Source: Psychroflexus longus
GTDB taxonomy: Bacteria; Bacteroidota; Bacteroidia; Flavobacteriales; Flavobacteriaceae
Direction of reading: 5' to 3'
Assembly: GCF_020164595.1 (NCBI RefSeq)
Contig: NZ_JAIQZE010000005.1
Location: 62,001-126,000 of the forward strand
Length of the DNA stretch: 64,000 bases
A program made the translations under genes and the position numbers. Positions 55,526 through 64,000 of the stretch are shown here, piece after piece. Position 1 is the first letter of the stretch. Every line of letters begins with the position of its first letter. The notes under the pieces were generated by a model. The model was not told where the DNA came from, did not search any database, and saw only the letters and a list, made by a program, of their open reading frames with translations.

Positions 55526-55552
55526 AATCCCGCTATTCAGCGGGATTTTTTA
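55526..55552. terminator. bidirectional terminator between M16 genes and hemD
   Basis: AAATCCCGCT and AGCGGGATTT form a stem around ATTC, with T residues after it; the A run on the other side serves the minus strand. Confidence 0.8.
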
Positions 55553-56197
55553 TTTTAAAAGTTTTACAGTCTTTACAATAACGCTTTCTACGCTAGTTTT
55601 AGTCGAGACAAAAACAGATTTAGAATAGAGTTTTGCCTGTTGAGCAGTCGTAGATCCAATACAAATAATTTTAGCTCTTGAGTTTCGATTTCCTTCAAAA
55701 AAGCTATCTACTCCAGACGGGCTAAAACATAAGACTGCATCAAAATCTCTATGGAATGTTTTTGGCATTTTAGTGGTATTGTAAACGAAAATCTCTGCCA
55801 GAGAAACGTTTGCTTTTTTAAGTGCTTTAGAAAGTTCTGGTCTACGCTTTTTGCTTCCGAAAAAAGTAAAAGTCAATTCAGAATAGCTCTTAATAATTTT
55901 TTTTCCTAATTCTATTCCACTTTCAGCAATGACCTCCACTTTAAATCCTAAGGATTTCAATTTCAAAGCTGTCTTCTCACCCACACAAAAGCAAGTGTCA
56001 ATTTTAAAATCTTTAATGATGTCTACAGTCGTTTGGCTTGTAATGATTGCATTCTGATATCTCTCTTCTGAAATAGAAGCTGTAAATTTCAATGCTTTAA
56101 TTTGTATCGCATTGTATTCAGTAAGACTTATGTCTGCGTTGAGAAGCAAATTTTTTTGAGAGGGATTAAGTAGTTTTGTAGAGAGTACAGAAGGCAT
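55550..56197 (-). CDS. hemD: uroporphyrinogen-III synthase
   Basis: A 215-residue protein that cyclises hydroxymethylbilane to uroporphyrinogen III. The family is weakly conserved; typical parts seen are FTASISEERYQNAIITSQTTVDII, CFCVGEKTALKLKSLGFKV and the segment DAVLCFSPSGVDSFFEGN, followed by IICIGSTTAQQAK. It starts one base after hemC ends and is the third gene of hemA-hemC-hemD. Confidence 0.88.
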   Translation of the reverse strand: MPSVLSTKLLNPSQKNLLLNADISLTEYNAIQIKALKFTASISEERYQNAIITSQTTVDIIKDFKIDTCFCVGEKTALKLKSLGFKVEVIAESGIELGKKIIKSYSELTFTFFGSKKRRPELSKALKKANVSLAEIFVYNTTKMPKTFHRDFDAVLCFSPSGVDSFFEGNRNSRAKIICIGSTTAQQAKLYSKSVFVSTKTSVESVIVKTVKLLK

Positions 56198-56198
56198 A

Positions 56199-57107
56199 CT
56201 ACAACACTTTGCGAAGTTCTTTCATCAATCGGTCACCACCTTGATTTAATACAAGTTCTGCACAGCGTCTTCCAAAACCTTCGACTTGGTTTAAAGCTGT
56301 AGATTCTTCAATGACATAACTTTCTTTTCCTTCCAAACTAAATAATCCAGCTTTTAGGTTTAAAACATCATTCTTGATGGTTGCTAAAGCGCCAATAGGA
56401 GCTGTGCAGCCTCCTTCTAATGCTTTTAGGAACTCACGTTCAACTTTCACGGCTAAAGCCGTCTCCAGATGATTTATAGGTTTTAAAGCAGTTTTACAAG
56501 TGGAGTTTGACTCCATGGTGACCACCAGCATTGCTCCTTGAGCCGGCGCTGGAATCATCCAATCTAATTCGACGTGATTTTCTGGCTTCAAATTTATTCT
56601 TTCGAGACCAGCCGCAGCAAAAATAGCACCCGCCCAATCATGATCTTCAAGCTTTTGCAAACGTGTATTTACATTTCCTCTAAGATTGACGACTTCATGA
56701 TTTGGATACTTGCTTAACCACTGTGCCTTTCGTCGCAAACTTCCCGTAGCAATAGTTTTTACCGAAGAAAAATCATCTAGGCCTTTATGAATAAGAATAT
56801 CACTGGTATTAGCACGTGGAAGCACTGCTGCTTCTACAACACCTTTGGGTAGTGCCGTTGGTACGTCTTTCATGGAATGCACTGCAATATCAATATCGCC
56901 TTTGATAAGAGCAACATCTAGTGTTTTAGTAAAAATCCCAGTGATTCCCATTTCGTAAAGCGGTTGGTCCAAATTGAGATCTCCAGTCGATTTTACAGGT
57001 TTCAAAACAGGATTATAACCTTCACGCTCAAGAAGTGATTTTACTTTATGAGCCTGCCACAAGGCTAATTCACTATCACGAGTTCCTATTCGTATAGTTT
57101 TTGACAT
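56199..57107 (-). CDS. hemC: hydroxymethylbilane synthase (porphobilinogen deaminase)
   Basis: Polymerises four porphobilinogens. 302 residues: IRIGTRDSELALWQAHKVK at the start, TKTLDVALIKGDIDIAVHSMKDVPT, ATGSLRRKAQWLSKYP and the cofactor-binding cysteine in FLKALEGGCTAPIGALA. It follows hemA by 31 bases. Confidence 0.95.
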   Translation of the reverse strand: MSKTIRIGTRDSELALWQAHKVKSLLEREGYNPVLKPVKSTGDLNLDQPLYEMGITGIFTKTLDVALIKGDIDIAVHSMKDVPTALPKGVVEAAVLPRANTSDILIHKGLDDFSSVKTIATGSLRRKAQWLSKYPNHEVVNLRGNVNTRLQKLEDHDWAGAIFAAAGLERINLKPENHVELDWMIPAPAQGAMLVVTMESNSTCKTALKPINHLETALAVKVEREFLKALEGGCTAPIGALATIKNDVLNLKAGLFSLEGKESYVIEESTALNQVEGFGRRCAELVLNQGGDRLMKELRKVL

Positions 57108-57138
57108 ATAAAATTAATTTAGGAAGGGGGTGATTTAA

Positions 57139-58395
57139 CTATTCAGATTCAGTTTCTAACTCAAACACCTTTTTGAGTAAAGCAATACTGTCTTCTGTAG
57201 AGCCGTTGGCGCTTCTTAAGTGACTAGCGAAACTCCGAGTGATTTTATGTATAACACGGTCACTGATAATTTCGGCTTGTTCTTTATCAAACTGATTGTT
57301 TTTTTTGCTTTGGTAATCTAATTCTTCATCTTGGAAGATTTTGAATTTTTCTTTCAAAGCTTTTATGGTTGGTGCAAATTTTCTAGTGTCCAACCACTCA
57401 TTGAATTCAGTTTTAACGTCCTCAATAATAGCTTCAGCATCAGGAATAAAAGCTTTTCTTTTAGCTAAAGTTTCATCAGTAAGTTTAGACAAATAATCTA
57501 AGTGAAGCAGCTTCACATTGTTCATGCCTTCAACATCTTCAGCAACATTTTTAGGGATAGAGAGGTCAAGAATCAGGAGTTCTTTTTTTGGATAAATCAA
57601 TTCTTTAGTAATAGTTGGAGACTGCGCTCCAGTAGCAACAATAAGTATATCTGTAGAACGAATTTCTGATTGTAGTTCTGAAAAATCTTTTACGATTAAA
57701 TTGAACTTTCCAGCGATTTCCTCAGCTTTATCCTTTGTTCTGTTGATTAATGTAATGTTTTTATTGCTGGTATGCTTCACCAAATTTTCACAGGTATTTC
57801 TACCTATTTTTCCAGTACCAAACAGCAAGATTTTTCTATCCGATACCTGCTCTATGTGGTCTAAGATATATTGAACTGAAGCGAAAGAAACGGAAGTAGC
57901 ACCCGATGAAATTCTGGTTTCATTCTTAATCCTACGGCTCGCTTGAATTACTGAATTGACCAATCTTTCCATGAAATGATTGATCATGCCTTTTTTCTTT
58001 GATAAGGAGAAAGCAGATTTGATCTGACTTATAATCTCAAAATCACCTAGAATCTGACTGTCAAGACCGCCCCCAACTCTAAACATGTGATTAATAGCTG
58101 TTTCATTTTCTAAAACATAACCACTTTTTGAAAAAGTCTTCTGATCACCAATGCTAAATTCGCATAGCAGATCTATAAGAATATTATGGTCATCTGCAAA
58201 AGCGTAAATCTCTGTTCGATTACAAGTAGAAGAAGTCACTACAGAAGTAAGACCAATGTACTTGGCCTTATCCAGTAAAGCTTTTCTTTGGTCAATGTTT
58301 AAATTGAATTTACCTCTTGTATGAGCATCGGCTTTTTGATAACTGATACCTATGACATAGAAGTTCTTATGTTTTGAGACGTTGTATTTTTGCAT
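57139..58395 (-). CDS. hemA: glutamyl-tRNA reductase
   Basis: First enzyme of the C5 pathway of haem synthesis. 418 residues; the nucleophile cysteine is in SVVTSSTCNRTEIYAF, followed by HMFRVGGGLDSQILGDFEIISQ, the NADPH-binding ILLFGTGKIGRNT and a C-terminal dimerisation helix. It heads hemA-hemC-hemD and faces an AraC-type gene across 200 bases. Confidence 0.95.
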   Translation of the reverse strand: MQKYNVSKHKNFYVIGISYQKADAHTRGKFNLNIDQRKALLDKAKYIGLTSVVTSSTCNRTEIYAFADDHNILIDLLCEFSIGDQKTFSKSGYVLENETAINHMFRVGGGLDSQILGDFEIISQIKSAFSLSKKKGMINHFMERLVNSVIQASRRIKNETRISSGATSVSFASVQYILDHIEQVSDRKILLFGTGKIGRNTCENLVKHTSNKNITLINRTKDKAEEIAGKFNLIVKDFSELQSEIRSTDILIVATGAQSPTITKELIYPKKELLILDLSIPKNVAEDVEGMNNVKLLHLDYLSKLTDETLAKRKAFIPDAEAIIEDVKTEFNEWLDTRKFAPTIKALKEKFKIFQDEELDYQSKKNNQFDKEQAEIISDRVIHKITRSFASHLRSANGSTEDSIALLKKVFELETESE

Positions 58396-58523
58396 TCTTT
58401 GATTCCAAAAAATATGGAGTACAAAACTAGAGCATAAGCATAATTAAAAATAACGCTCAAAGTTCCTTTTTTGTCGTTTGACGTATTTTTATCTTAAACA
58501 TGATAAATATCAGTACAATTAGG

Positions 58524-58531
58524 TATTTTTG
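58524..58531 (+). promoter_or_regulatory. -7 box of a putative AraC gene promoter
   Basis: TATTTTTG fits TAnnTTTG, 66 bases before the ATG; no good -33 TTG is seen at the right distance. Confidence 0.35.
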
Positions 58532-58597
58532 TAACAATAATCACCAATTGAAGGATTATTAATTAGAACCGTTCTAAATAAAATATAACAATATACA

Positions 58598-59482
58598 ATG
58601 CTACCATCAGAAAAAAATATCGCTAGAGGTTCGGAACAATTTATTGAAATTGAAGAAGGGATATCCATCTTGTCTGTAAAAAATGATTCTGAACATGAAG
58701 AATGCATCACTCATAATATAAGTGCAGATTTTATTCAGTTTCATTTCTGCGTAAAGGGTGAGATCAAATTTAATTTTAATGAAGGAAGTTATGCTTTGAA
58801 TATAAAAGAGGACAGCTCATTATTGCTTTACAATCCTGAAAGAGATTTACCGATTAATCTTGAAGCATCTTCACAATCCTGGTCGGTGTCTATTTTGATT
58901 TCTATCAAAAAGCTTCACACTTTATTTTCAGCTGAAGCCAACTATATTGATTTCTTAACTGAAGATAATCGAGATAAGAAGTTTTATAAAGAAGTAGCCG
59001 TTACTCCAGCGATGGCAGTCATTTTATCTCAAATACTGAATTTTAATTTACATCCTTCGGTTAGGAAAATATACCTAAAGGGTAAAGCTTATGAATTGAT
59101 AGGACTTTACTTTAACCGACCTGCAGAAGCGGATATTGAACAATGCCCATTTTTGGATGATGAAGATAATGTGAAGAAAATAAAACTGGCAAAAACCATT
59201 ATCCTTCAGCGTATGACAGAGCCTCCAACTTTGAAGGAACTTGCCGATGAGGTAGGTTTAAGTCTTAAAAAACTGAAAGAAGGCTTTAAGGAAATTTACG
59301 GCGATACCGTATTCTCTTTTCTCTTTGATTATAAAATGGATTACGCTAGAAAGTTACTGGAAAAAGGACAGCACAATGTCAACGAAGTCGGGCTAAGTAT
59401 TGGTTACAGTACTGCAAGTCATTTTATATCTGCTTTCAAAAAAAAATTTGGGACCACTCCCAAAAAATATATCCAGGGATAG
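58598..59482 (+). CDS. AraC family transcriptional regulator
   Basis: A 294-residue regulator. The N-terminal 180 residues form a sensor-like domain (ISADFIQFHFCVKGEIKFNF is typical of AraC-type cupins). The C-terminal part holds two helix-turn-helix motifs (TLKELADEVGLSLKKLKEGF and VNEVGLSIGYSTASHFISAF) and ends KKKFGTTPKKYIQG. It is divergent from hemA, so it may control haem synthesis or iron use; that is inference from position. Confidence 0.9.
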   Translation: MLPSEKNIARGSEQFIEIEEGISILSVKNDSEHEECITHNISADFIQFHFCVKGEIKFNFNEGSYALNIKEDSSLLLYNPERDLPINLEASSQSWSVSILISIKKLHTLFSAEANYIDFLTEDNRDKKFYKEVAVTPAMAVILSQILNFNLHPSVRKIYLKGKAYELIGLYFNRPAEADIEQCPFLDDEDNVKKIKLAKTIILQRMTEPPTLKELADEVGLSLKKLKEGFKEIYGDTVFSFLFDYKMDYARKLLEKGQHNVNEVGLSIGYSTASHFISAFKKKFGTTPKKYIQG

Positions 59483-59566
59483 CCCCTCGTTAAGGGTTTA
59501 AATTTAAGGTCATTTGAGATGTGATATAATAATTATTTCTGCCCAAACCTCTTAAAGGCGCATGAT

Positions 59567-60229
59567 TCATTTAACAATCACTCTTCTGTTGGTGATTTCA
59601 AAACCAGAAAGGACGTCACGGCAAAATCTGTAACCTTCCAGATCAATAAAATAGGTTTCTACGACAGTTCCCTTTAAATCTTTTAAACTCCCTAATAATA
59701 AAAAATGGACTGTTGGGGAAGTATACAATGGCTTTTCAGTTGATGTATTGATATTGATAAGAATATTGTAAGATTCATATCGATGAGCTAGAGTATCTTT
59801 TGGCTTAATCCGAATATGTTTTAACTTCTTATCATTTACTGTTGTATCCTTTACTTTATCCAGCTTGAAACCACTTCTCGCTTGTTTTATGGATTCCGAA
59901 ACATTAGGAACACCTCTTCTAAATCCCATCAAAATATTATTTGCTCCCAAAAAATTATCTTTCACAAATTGATTGAATGCTGTGTAACTTCCATAGTTGG
60001 TTAAGTCTACGTAAACAACTTCGCTTTCCGAATTATTAAAATTTAAAAATGAGCTGTTATCTGTGTTGTTACTAAAAAAAACTTTGTCATAAATTATTGT
60101 ACCAATGGGATGTTCACATTCTTGATGTTCAAAGTAATGTATTCTATTGAAAAATAATTTGTCTTGACTGTTCATCTTATGGCTTAGCAGAAGCATAAGA
60201 ATAGTTACAAGGATGAGTTTTATTTTCAT
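59567..60229 (-). CDS. secreted protein of unknown function (220 aa)
   Basis: MKIKLILVTILMLLLSHKMNSQ is a signal peptide. The mature protein has features of a secreted enzyme or binding protein without a recognised motif: a cysteine in HQECEHP and another in YRFCRDVL, and mixed beta segments (VVETYFIDLEGYRF). It starts six bases after the end of the glycosylase gene, suggesting one transcript. I cannot name a family. Confidence 0.75.
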   Translation of the reverse strand: MKIKLILVTILMLLLSHKMNSQDKLFFNRIHYFEHQECEHPIGTIIYDKVFFSNNTDNSSFLNFNNSESEVVYVDLTNYGSYTAFNQFVKDNFLGANNILMGFRRGVPNVSESIKQARSGFKLDKVKDTTVNDKKLKHIRIKPKDTLAHRYESYNILININTSTEKPLYTSPTVHFLLLGSLKDLKGTVVETYFIDLEGYRFCRDVLSGFEITNRRVIVK

Positions 60230-60235
60230 GAGAAA

Positions 60236-60832
60236 TTATTTGACTGAAACAAATTTAGAATCTTTATCGTAAAATCTCCAGGGCAATTCAGCATCTTCAC
60301 CCGAATAGTCTATGCCAATTCGCGTTGTTTCTTTAATATTTGATGGCTTATACCCAATATCATCTATCCATATATTGTCACTTGTTACACTTTGGGTATT
60401 ATGTGATTTTGAAATCCCCAAGGCTTTAGAGATATTTCCAGGACCGGAGGTCAATGTTTTATCCACTTTAGATTTTCCACGACGTTCTTGCATGATGTCT
60501 ATACCGAGAGTAGGTTCTATAGCTCTTACCAGAATTGCATCCGCATTTCCCTTAGTATTTGTAACAATATTGAAGAGGTGGTGAATGCCATAACATAAGT
60601 AAATATAAGCAATTCCTCCAGACTCGTACATCACTTTTGTGCGTTTGGTAAATCTGCCAAGATGAGCGTGGCACGCTTTATCTCCTTGACCTGCGTAAGC
60701 TTCGGTTTCGGTTATAATTCCAGAAGTGATGACGCCATTAATATGGGTGGTTAATTGTTTACCGATCAAATCTTTGGCGAGAAAAACAACATCGTCATTC
60801 TCAAAATAAGTTTTAGAAAGTGGTTGAGGCAT
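60236..60832 (-). CDS. mpg: 3-methyladenine DNA glycosylase (AAG/MPG type)
   Basis: Removes alkylated purines. The 198-residue protein has the family's FLAKDLIGKQLTTHINGVI, ITETEAYAGQGDKACHAHLGRFTKRTKVMY with the catalytic Glu/Tyr region, GIAYIYLCYGIHHLFNIVT, and DAILVRAIEPTLG. The start MPQPLSKTYF (60832) is used rather than an ATG five codons upstream, because homologues begin close to this point. It is first in a pair with a secreted-protein gene. Confidence 0.9.
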   Translation of the reverse strand: MPQPLSKTYFENDDVVFLAKDLIGKQLTTHINGVITSGIITETEAYAGQGDKACHAHLGRFTKRTKVMYESGGIAYIYLCYGIHHLFNIVTNTKGNADAILVRAIEPTLGIDIMQERRGKSKVDKTLTSGPGNISKALGISKSHNTQSVTSDNIWIDDIGYKPSNIKETTRIGIDYSGEDAELPWRFYDKDSKFVSVK

Positions 60833-60887
60833 AAATCTAAATTTCAATATAAAATAAGTAAATTTAGAGATGAAAGAATTGATTACT

Positions 60888-61424
60888 ATGAAAACTTTAA
60901 TGTTCTGTTTTATAATAACTATAGCTATGGCGCAAGATTTTACGATTTACGACTTCACCACAAGTCAAGACCTTAAAGACTGGCAAATTGTTAACGATGG
61001 GGTCATGGGCGGATTGTCTCAAAGCTCAATAAGCCTTGGTGAAGAAGGAAATGCTGTTTTTGCAGGTAATGTATCTTTGGAAAACAACGGAGGTTTTGCT
61101 TCTGTAAGACATGAAACTAATATATCCAACGTTCAAAACTATTCCCATGTCAACCTAAGAGTAAAAGGTAAACCCTCTACCTACCAGTTTAGAATTAAGA
61201 AAAGTCAGAACGATTCTCATTCTTACATTCAGGAATTCAAGGTGACTTCAGAATGGCAAACTATCCAGCTAAAACTTTCATCCTTTTACCCAAGATTTAG
61301 AGGGAGAAGTTTAAATTTGTCCGACTTTGAAGCTGATGTCATCCGTGAAGTAGCCATACTAATCGGAAATGGAAAGAAAGAGGAATTTAAACTAGAAATT
61401 GATAAAATATATTTATCCAAATAA
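60888..61424 (+). CDS. CIA30-like protein, exported
   Basis: The CIA30 domain resembles mitochondrial complex I assembly factor 30 and has a galactose-binding-like beta sandwich. Here a signal peptide (MKTLMFCFIITIAMAQ) precedes it, starting at 60888; the ATG six codons upstream adds only a polar stub. Features: DWQIVNDGVMGGLSQSSI, NNGGFASVRHE, YVNLRVKGKPSTYQFRIKK-type strands and a closing VAILIGNGKKEEFKLEIDKI. Exported bacterial members have no proven role. Confidence 0.85.
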   Translation: MKTLMFCFIITIAMAQDFTIYDFTTSQDLKDWQIVNDGVMGGLSQSSISLGEEGNAVFAGNVSLENNGGFASVRHETNISNVQNYSHVNLRVKGKPSTYQFRIKKSQNDSHSYIQEFKVTSEWQTIQLKLSSFYPRFRGRSLNLSDFEADVIREVAILIGNGKKEEFKLEIDKIYLSK

Positions 61425-61430
61425 AAATTT

Positions 61431-61703
61431 ATGAACGAAGCCGATAAAAAATTTGTTGACAATTGGGATAAAATCAAAAGTCAGGGAAAAGCAAAATATA
61501 TAATCAAACACGGAGTTGGATTTGGGATTCTGATATTTGCTGTTAACCTGGTGATTAACTACTGGGATAAGTGGGGACAACTTAGCAATACTGATTTTTT
61601 TGTTCAATTGATGATTTCCATAGTAGTAGGAGGCGGGATTTATGGTTTCTTTTCCTGGCACCTGAACGATTATATCTATCGCAAGAAGATTAGAGATAAT
61701 TAA
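61431..61703 (+). CDS. small membrane protein (90 aa)
   Basis: Two hydrophobic helices (about 29-47, GVGFGILIFAVNLVINYW, and 57-76, VQLMISIVVGGGIYGFFSW), a charged N-terminus and a basic end (YIYRKKIRDN). It begins six bases after the CIA30-like gene and so is probably in the same transcript. Function unknown. Confidence 0.75.
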   Translation: MNEADKKFVDNWDKIKSQGKAKYIIKHGVGFGILIFAVNLVINYWDKWGQLSNTDFFVQLMISIVVGGGIYGFFSWHLNDYIYRKKIRDN

Positions 61704-61720
61704 TGTTTTAAATATTTTGC

Positions 61721-61790
61721 CTCTCGATGACGCTCGAAGGTACACACTATTAGTATAGATGTTTTTGTTGGGTCGAGCGCAGTCGAGACC
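61721..61790. repeat. imperfect inverted repeat, REP-like
   Basis: CTCTCGATGACGCTCGAAGG (61721-61740) and GGTCGAGCGCAGTCGAGACC (61771-61790) are inverted partners with 13 of 16 central bases complementary and a loop of 30. The GC-rich arms stand out in this AT-rich gap. I see no other copy in the window. Confidence 0.5.
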
Positions 61791-61870
61791 TCATATCAAC
61801 TTTATACTTAAAATGCGTTTCATTTCTAAATTCTGAAAGTTGTTATAGTAAGTCAAACTCAAATCTTAAT

Positions 61871-63466
61871 TCACTCAGGAATCATCGCCTTCAGGTCTTC
61901 TAGAGTATTAGCGTCTTCAATTTTTTTATCTTGACGCCAGCGTAAAATTCTGGGGAATCTTGTGGCGATACCACTTTTATGGCGTTTGGATTCGGCGATA
62001 CCCTCAAAAGCGATCTCAAAAACATGCTCGTGTTCCACGCTTCTCACAGGGCCAAAACGTTCAATCGTGTTTTTCTTGATCCACGCATCCACTTTCTTAA
62101 ATTCTTTATCGGTGAGTCCAGAATAGGCTTTAGCAAAAGTGACTAACTCTGTTTTATCATCATTCCACAAGGCGAAGGTATAATCAGTAAACAGATTACT
62201 TCTTCTTCCGTGTCCGCGCATGGCATATGTAAGCACAGCATCAATACTAAAGGGATCTGACTTCCATTTCCACCAATCTCCTTTTTTACGACCAACGCCA
62301 TAGCTGGAATCTGCTCGCTTTATCATAAGCCCTTCAGACCTAATTTCTCTAGCTTTCTCTCTTTCCTTTGCCATTTCTTCCCAGGATGAAAATCGCATGG
62401 TTTCAGACAGGTGAAAGGGTTTTACTTGTGAGGAATATTCAGCAAAAAGCTGATCTAGGATTTCCCGACGCTTTTCGAAAGGTTTAGAGCGAATGTCTTC
62501 CCCATTATATTCCAGAATGTCGTAAGCCTTTAAGATCACAGGTAGCTTTTTCAGAAGCGCTTTACTCACATTTTTACGCCCTATCCTGGTTTGCAAATCC
62601 TTGAAATCCCCAATATCGTCTCCGGGATAAGGTAGAATCTCTCCATCGAGAACAGTACCACTGGGCAAAACTTCAGTGAATGCTTCAAATTCTGGATACT
62701 TGTCTGTTACCAATTCCTCACCACGGCTCCACACAAAAAGCTGACCTTTCCTGACGATGAGTTGTGAGCGGATACCGTCCCATTTGTGTTCTGCGATCCA
62801 CTCCGCTGGATTCCCAAGTTCGGAAGCATCGTCTTCGATGGGGTAAGCTAGATAAAATGGATATGGCTTGGAAAGAAAATCAGCTTCATTTTCTTCTAGA
62901 ATTAATTCAGAATAGGAAATTTTATTCGGATCCCAATTGCCCATCAGCTTGAAGGCCAAAATATCTTCATCGATTTCAGTTGCTTTGGACAGTGCGCGCG
63001 TCATCAACTTCTGACTCACACCAATTCTAAATCCTCCAGTGATCAGTTTTGTGAAAACAAAACGTTCGTAATAATTGAGCTGACTCCAATTCTCGATGAG
63101 GTATTCCTTTTTCTCTTCTTCTGATTTTGGTTTGAGTTGAAGTATTTCCTGGAGATATTGGCTTAAACTTTTTTCGGTGGTTTTGACTTTTTCCGGAACT
63201 ACTAATGCAATGGTTTCTGCAAGGTCGCCGACAATGTGATAGGATTCTTCAAAAAGCCACAAAGGAATGTCTGCCAATTCTGAAGCGTAATCTCTTATCA
63301 AAGTGCTGTTCACAGGTCTTGGAGGTCGTCTGTGAGATAAAATCGCGATGGTCCAGACTTTATCAGAGTCTGAAGCTTTCAGAAAGTATTCACTCAAGGC
63401 TTCCACCTTTCTATTGGTTTTGTTTGTACTATCTATAGTTTTTACCAATTGAGCAAAATCCTTCAT
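61871..63466 (-). CDS. ATP-dependent DNA ligase
   Basis: A 531-residue ligase of the single-polypeptide type. An N-terminal helical domain (to about residue 200) is followed by the adenylation motif EHKWDGIR with Lys228 as the AMP-accepting residue, then DGEILPYPG, SEGLMIKRADSSYGVG, WWKWKSD and an OB-fold domain. In Bacteroidota this ligase usually serves repair and is often found with an exonuclease and a helicase; neither is seen here within the window. It is distinct from the NAD-dependent LigA. Confidence 0.9.
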   Translation of the reverse strand: MKDFAQLVKTIDSTNKTNRKVEALSEYFLKASDSDKVWTIAILSHRRPPRPVNSTLIRDYASELADIPLWLFEESYHIVGDLAETIALVVPEKVKTTEKSLSQYLQEILQLKPKSEEEKKEYLIENWSQLNYYERFVFTKLITGGFRIGVSQKLMTRALSKATEIDEDILAFKLMGNWDPNKISYSELILEENEADFLSKPYPFYLAYPIEDDASELGNPAEWIAEHKWDGIRSQLIVRKGQLFVWSRGEELVTDKYPEFEAFTEVLPSGTVLDGEILPYPGDDIGDFKDLQTRIGRKNVSKALLKKLPVILKAYDILEYNGEDIRSKPFEKRREILDQLFAEYSSQVKPFHLSETMRFSSWEEMAKEREKAREIRSEGLMIKRADSSYGVGRKKGDWWKWKSDPFSIDAVLTYAMRGHGRRSNLFTDYTFALWNDDKTELVTFAKAYSGLTDKEFKKVDAWIKKNTIERFGPVRSVEHEHVFEIAFEGIAESKRHKSGIATRFPRILRWRQDKKIEDANTLEDLKAMIPE

Positions 63467-63472
63467 ACACCT

Positions 63473-64000
63473 TTAGTCTGTCGTTTGGGTTTCTTCTGAT
63501 TTTGATTTTAGAAGTCTATTGATGTAGGAGTCATTTTCGTTAGAAATTTTTTCAGCGAGATCACTTCCAAACAACTGTCTCGCCATGGTAGCTTTCAGAT
63601 ACTTTTCTAACACATGACTAGTGCTCCCAAAATTGTAATTCATATTGTAATCTCCCAGATATCGGGTGTATTCATCTAAAACCTCTTCAGTAATAAGCTT
63701 TCTTTTTAAAAAGTCATTTTTAGAAAGTGAATTATAAAACTTTCTGTTTTCATCTAGTAAATCGAAAATGAATCTGTCCATAACTCCACCATTGTACATG
63801 AATTTTATGTCCTGTACAGCTTGAGATGAATCTCTAGCCACGAAAATATCTGGGATAATTCCACCACCACCATAAACAACTTTGCCTTCTGGAGTTTCAT
63901 ACCTCAATGAGTCATCTGTGGTGATACTATCTTTACTCATGAGTTCCCCATTGGAGTAGCGTTCCATGTATTTAGAATAATAGGCATCGCTATTTCCATT
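63473..64000 (-). CDS. S41 C-terminal processing peptidase, C-terminal part (cut by window edge)
   Basis: The frame stays open to the window's edge; 175 codons are seen. YETPEGKVVYGGGGIIPDIFV is the hallmark just after the catalytic Ser/Lys pair in Bacteroidota processing proteases, followed by the helical C-terminal domain and a Ser/Lys/Glu-rich end. The N-terminal half, the PDZ domain and the catalytic residues lie beyond the edge. It ends six bases before the DNA ligase gene, so the two may be co-transcribed. Confidence 0.85.
   Translation of the reverse strand, partial: NGNSDAYYSKYMERYSNGELMSKDSITTDDSLRYETPEGKVVYGGGGIIPDIFVARDSSQAVQDIKFMYNGGVMDRFIFDLLDENRKFYNSLSKNDFLKRKLITEEVLDEYTRYLGDYNMNYNFGSTSHVLEKYLKATMARQLFGSDLAEKISNENDSYINRLLKSKSEETQTTD

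Noticed and set aside
61771-61790. GGTCGAGCGCAGTCGAGACC first looked like a tRNA T arm
   Set aside because: No acceptor stem or anticodon arm around it. It pairs with the nearby inverted copy at 61721-61740.

Overview
The window is a piece of chromosome from a member of the Bacteroidota, almost certainly a gliding marine-type Flavobacteriaceae. The evidence is the low G+C content, genes for the gliding proteins GldD, GldE and GldH, the mutY-ssb-gldE-gldD and ricT-gldH-penicillin-binding-protein orders, an L21 ribosomal protein with a lysine-rich tail, and promoters of the Bacteroidota type (TTG, about 19 bases, TAnnTTTG). Most genes are housekeeping. I see no tRNA, rRNA, CRISPR array, prophage or complete insertion sequence.

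Layout. 0-8 kb: end of an unknown gene, a membrane-anchored HTH regulator, a secreted S41 protease, several small membrane or PH-domain proteins, an MFS transporter and a histone-deacetylase-like hydrolase. 7.6-14.7 kb: CBS protein, secreted amidohydrolase, ABC exporter, phosphoglycerate dehydrogenase, 2OG-Fe(II) oxygenase and QueD. 14.7-22.7 kb: class A PBP, gldH, ricT, a ketoacyl synthase with bioB, a JmjC-like cupin and recX. 22.7-28.5 kb: rng, a tiny basic protein, HU, mutY, ssb, gldE, gldD.

28.5-39 kb is a decaying stretch. It holds a carboxypeptidase-regulatory-domain pseudogene, a P-type ATPase broken by a frameshift and an amber stop, an MG2/plug protein with a frameshift, and gene-poor AT-rich spacers. 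At 35.9-36.1 kb there is a scar in which the 3' ends of trhO and of an EamA transporter are fused back to back. Since intact copies of both genes flank the stretch, this looks like the junction of an old tandem duplication.

39-46 kb: trhO, then the methionine operon metY-osmC-metX-hom behind a SAM-I riboswitch. Between the riboswitch and metY lies a possible 15-residue leader peptide with four Met and four Cys. Between this operon and recA is a structured, terminated stretch that may encode a small RNA. 46-49.5 kb: a lipoprotein, an ECF sigma factor and a membrane-anchored putative anti-sigma/beta-barrel protein behind an ECF-like promoter, then a SPOR protein. 49.5-64 kb: thioesterase, L27/L21, two M16 peptidases (one catalytic, one not), hemA-hemC-hemD with a divergent AraC regulator, 3-methyladenine DNA glycosylase, a CIA30-like protein, ATP-dependent DNA ligase and the end of a C-terminal processing protease.

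A degenerate intergenic repeat of about 120-180 bp occurs three times (near 0.2, 6.4 and 38.9 kb). Starts were moved from the longest reading frame where signal peptides, overlaps or terminators required it.
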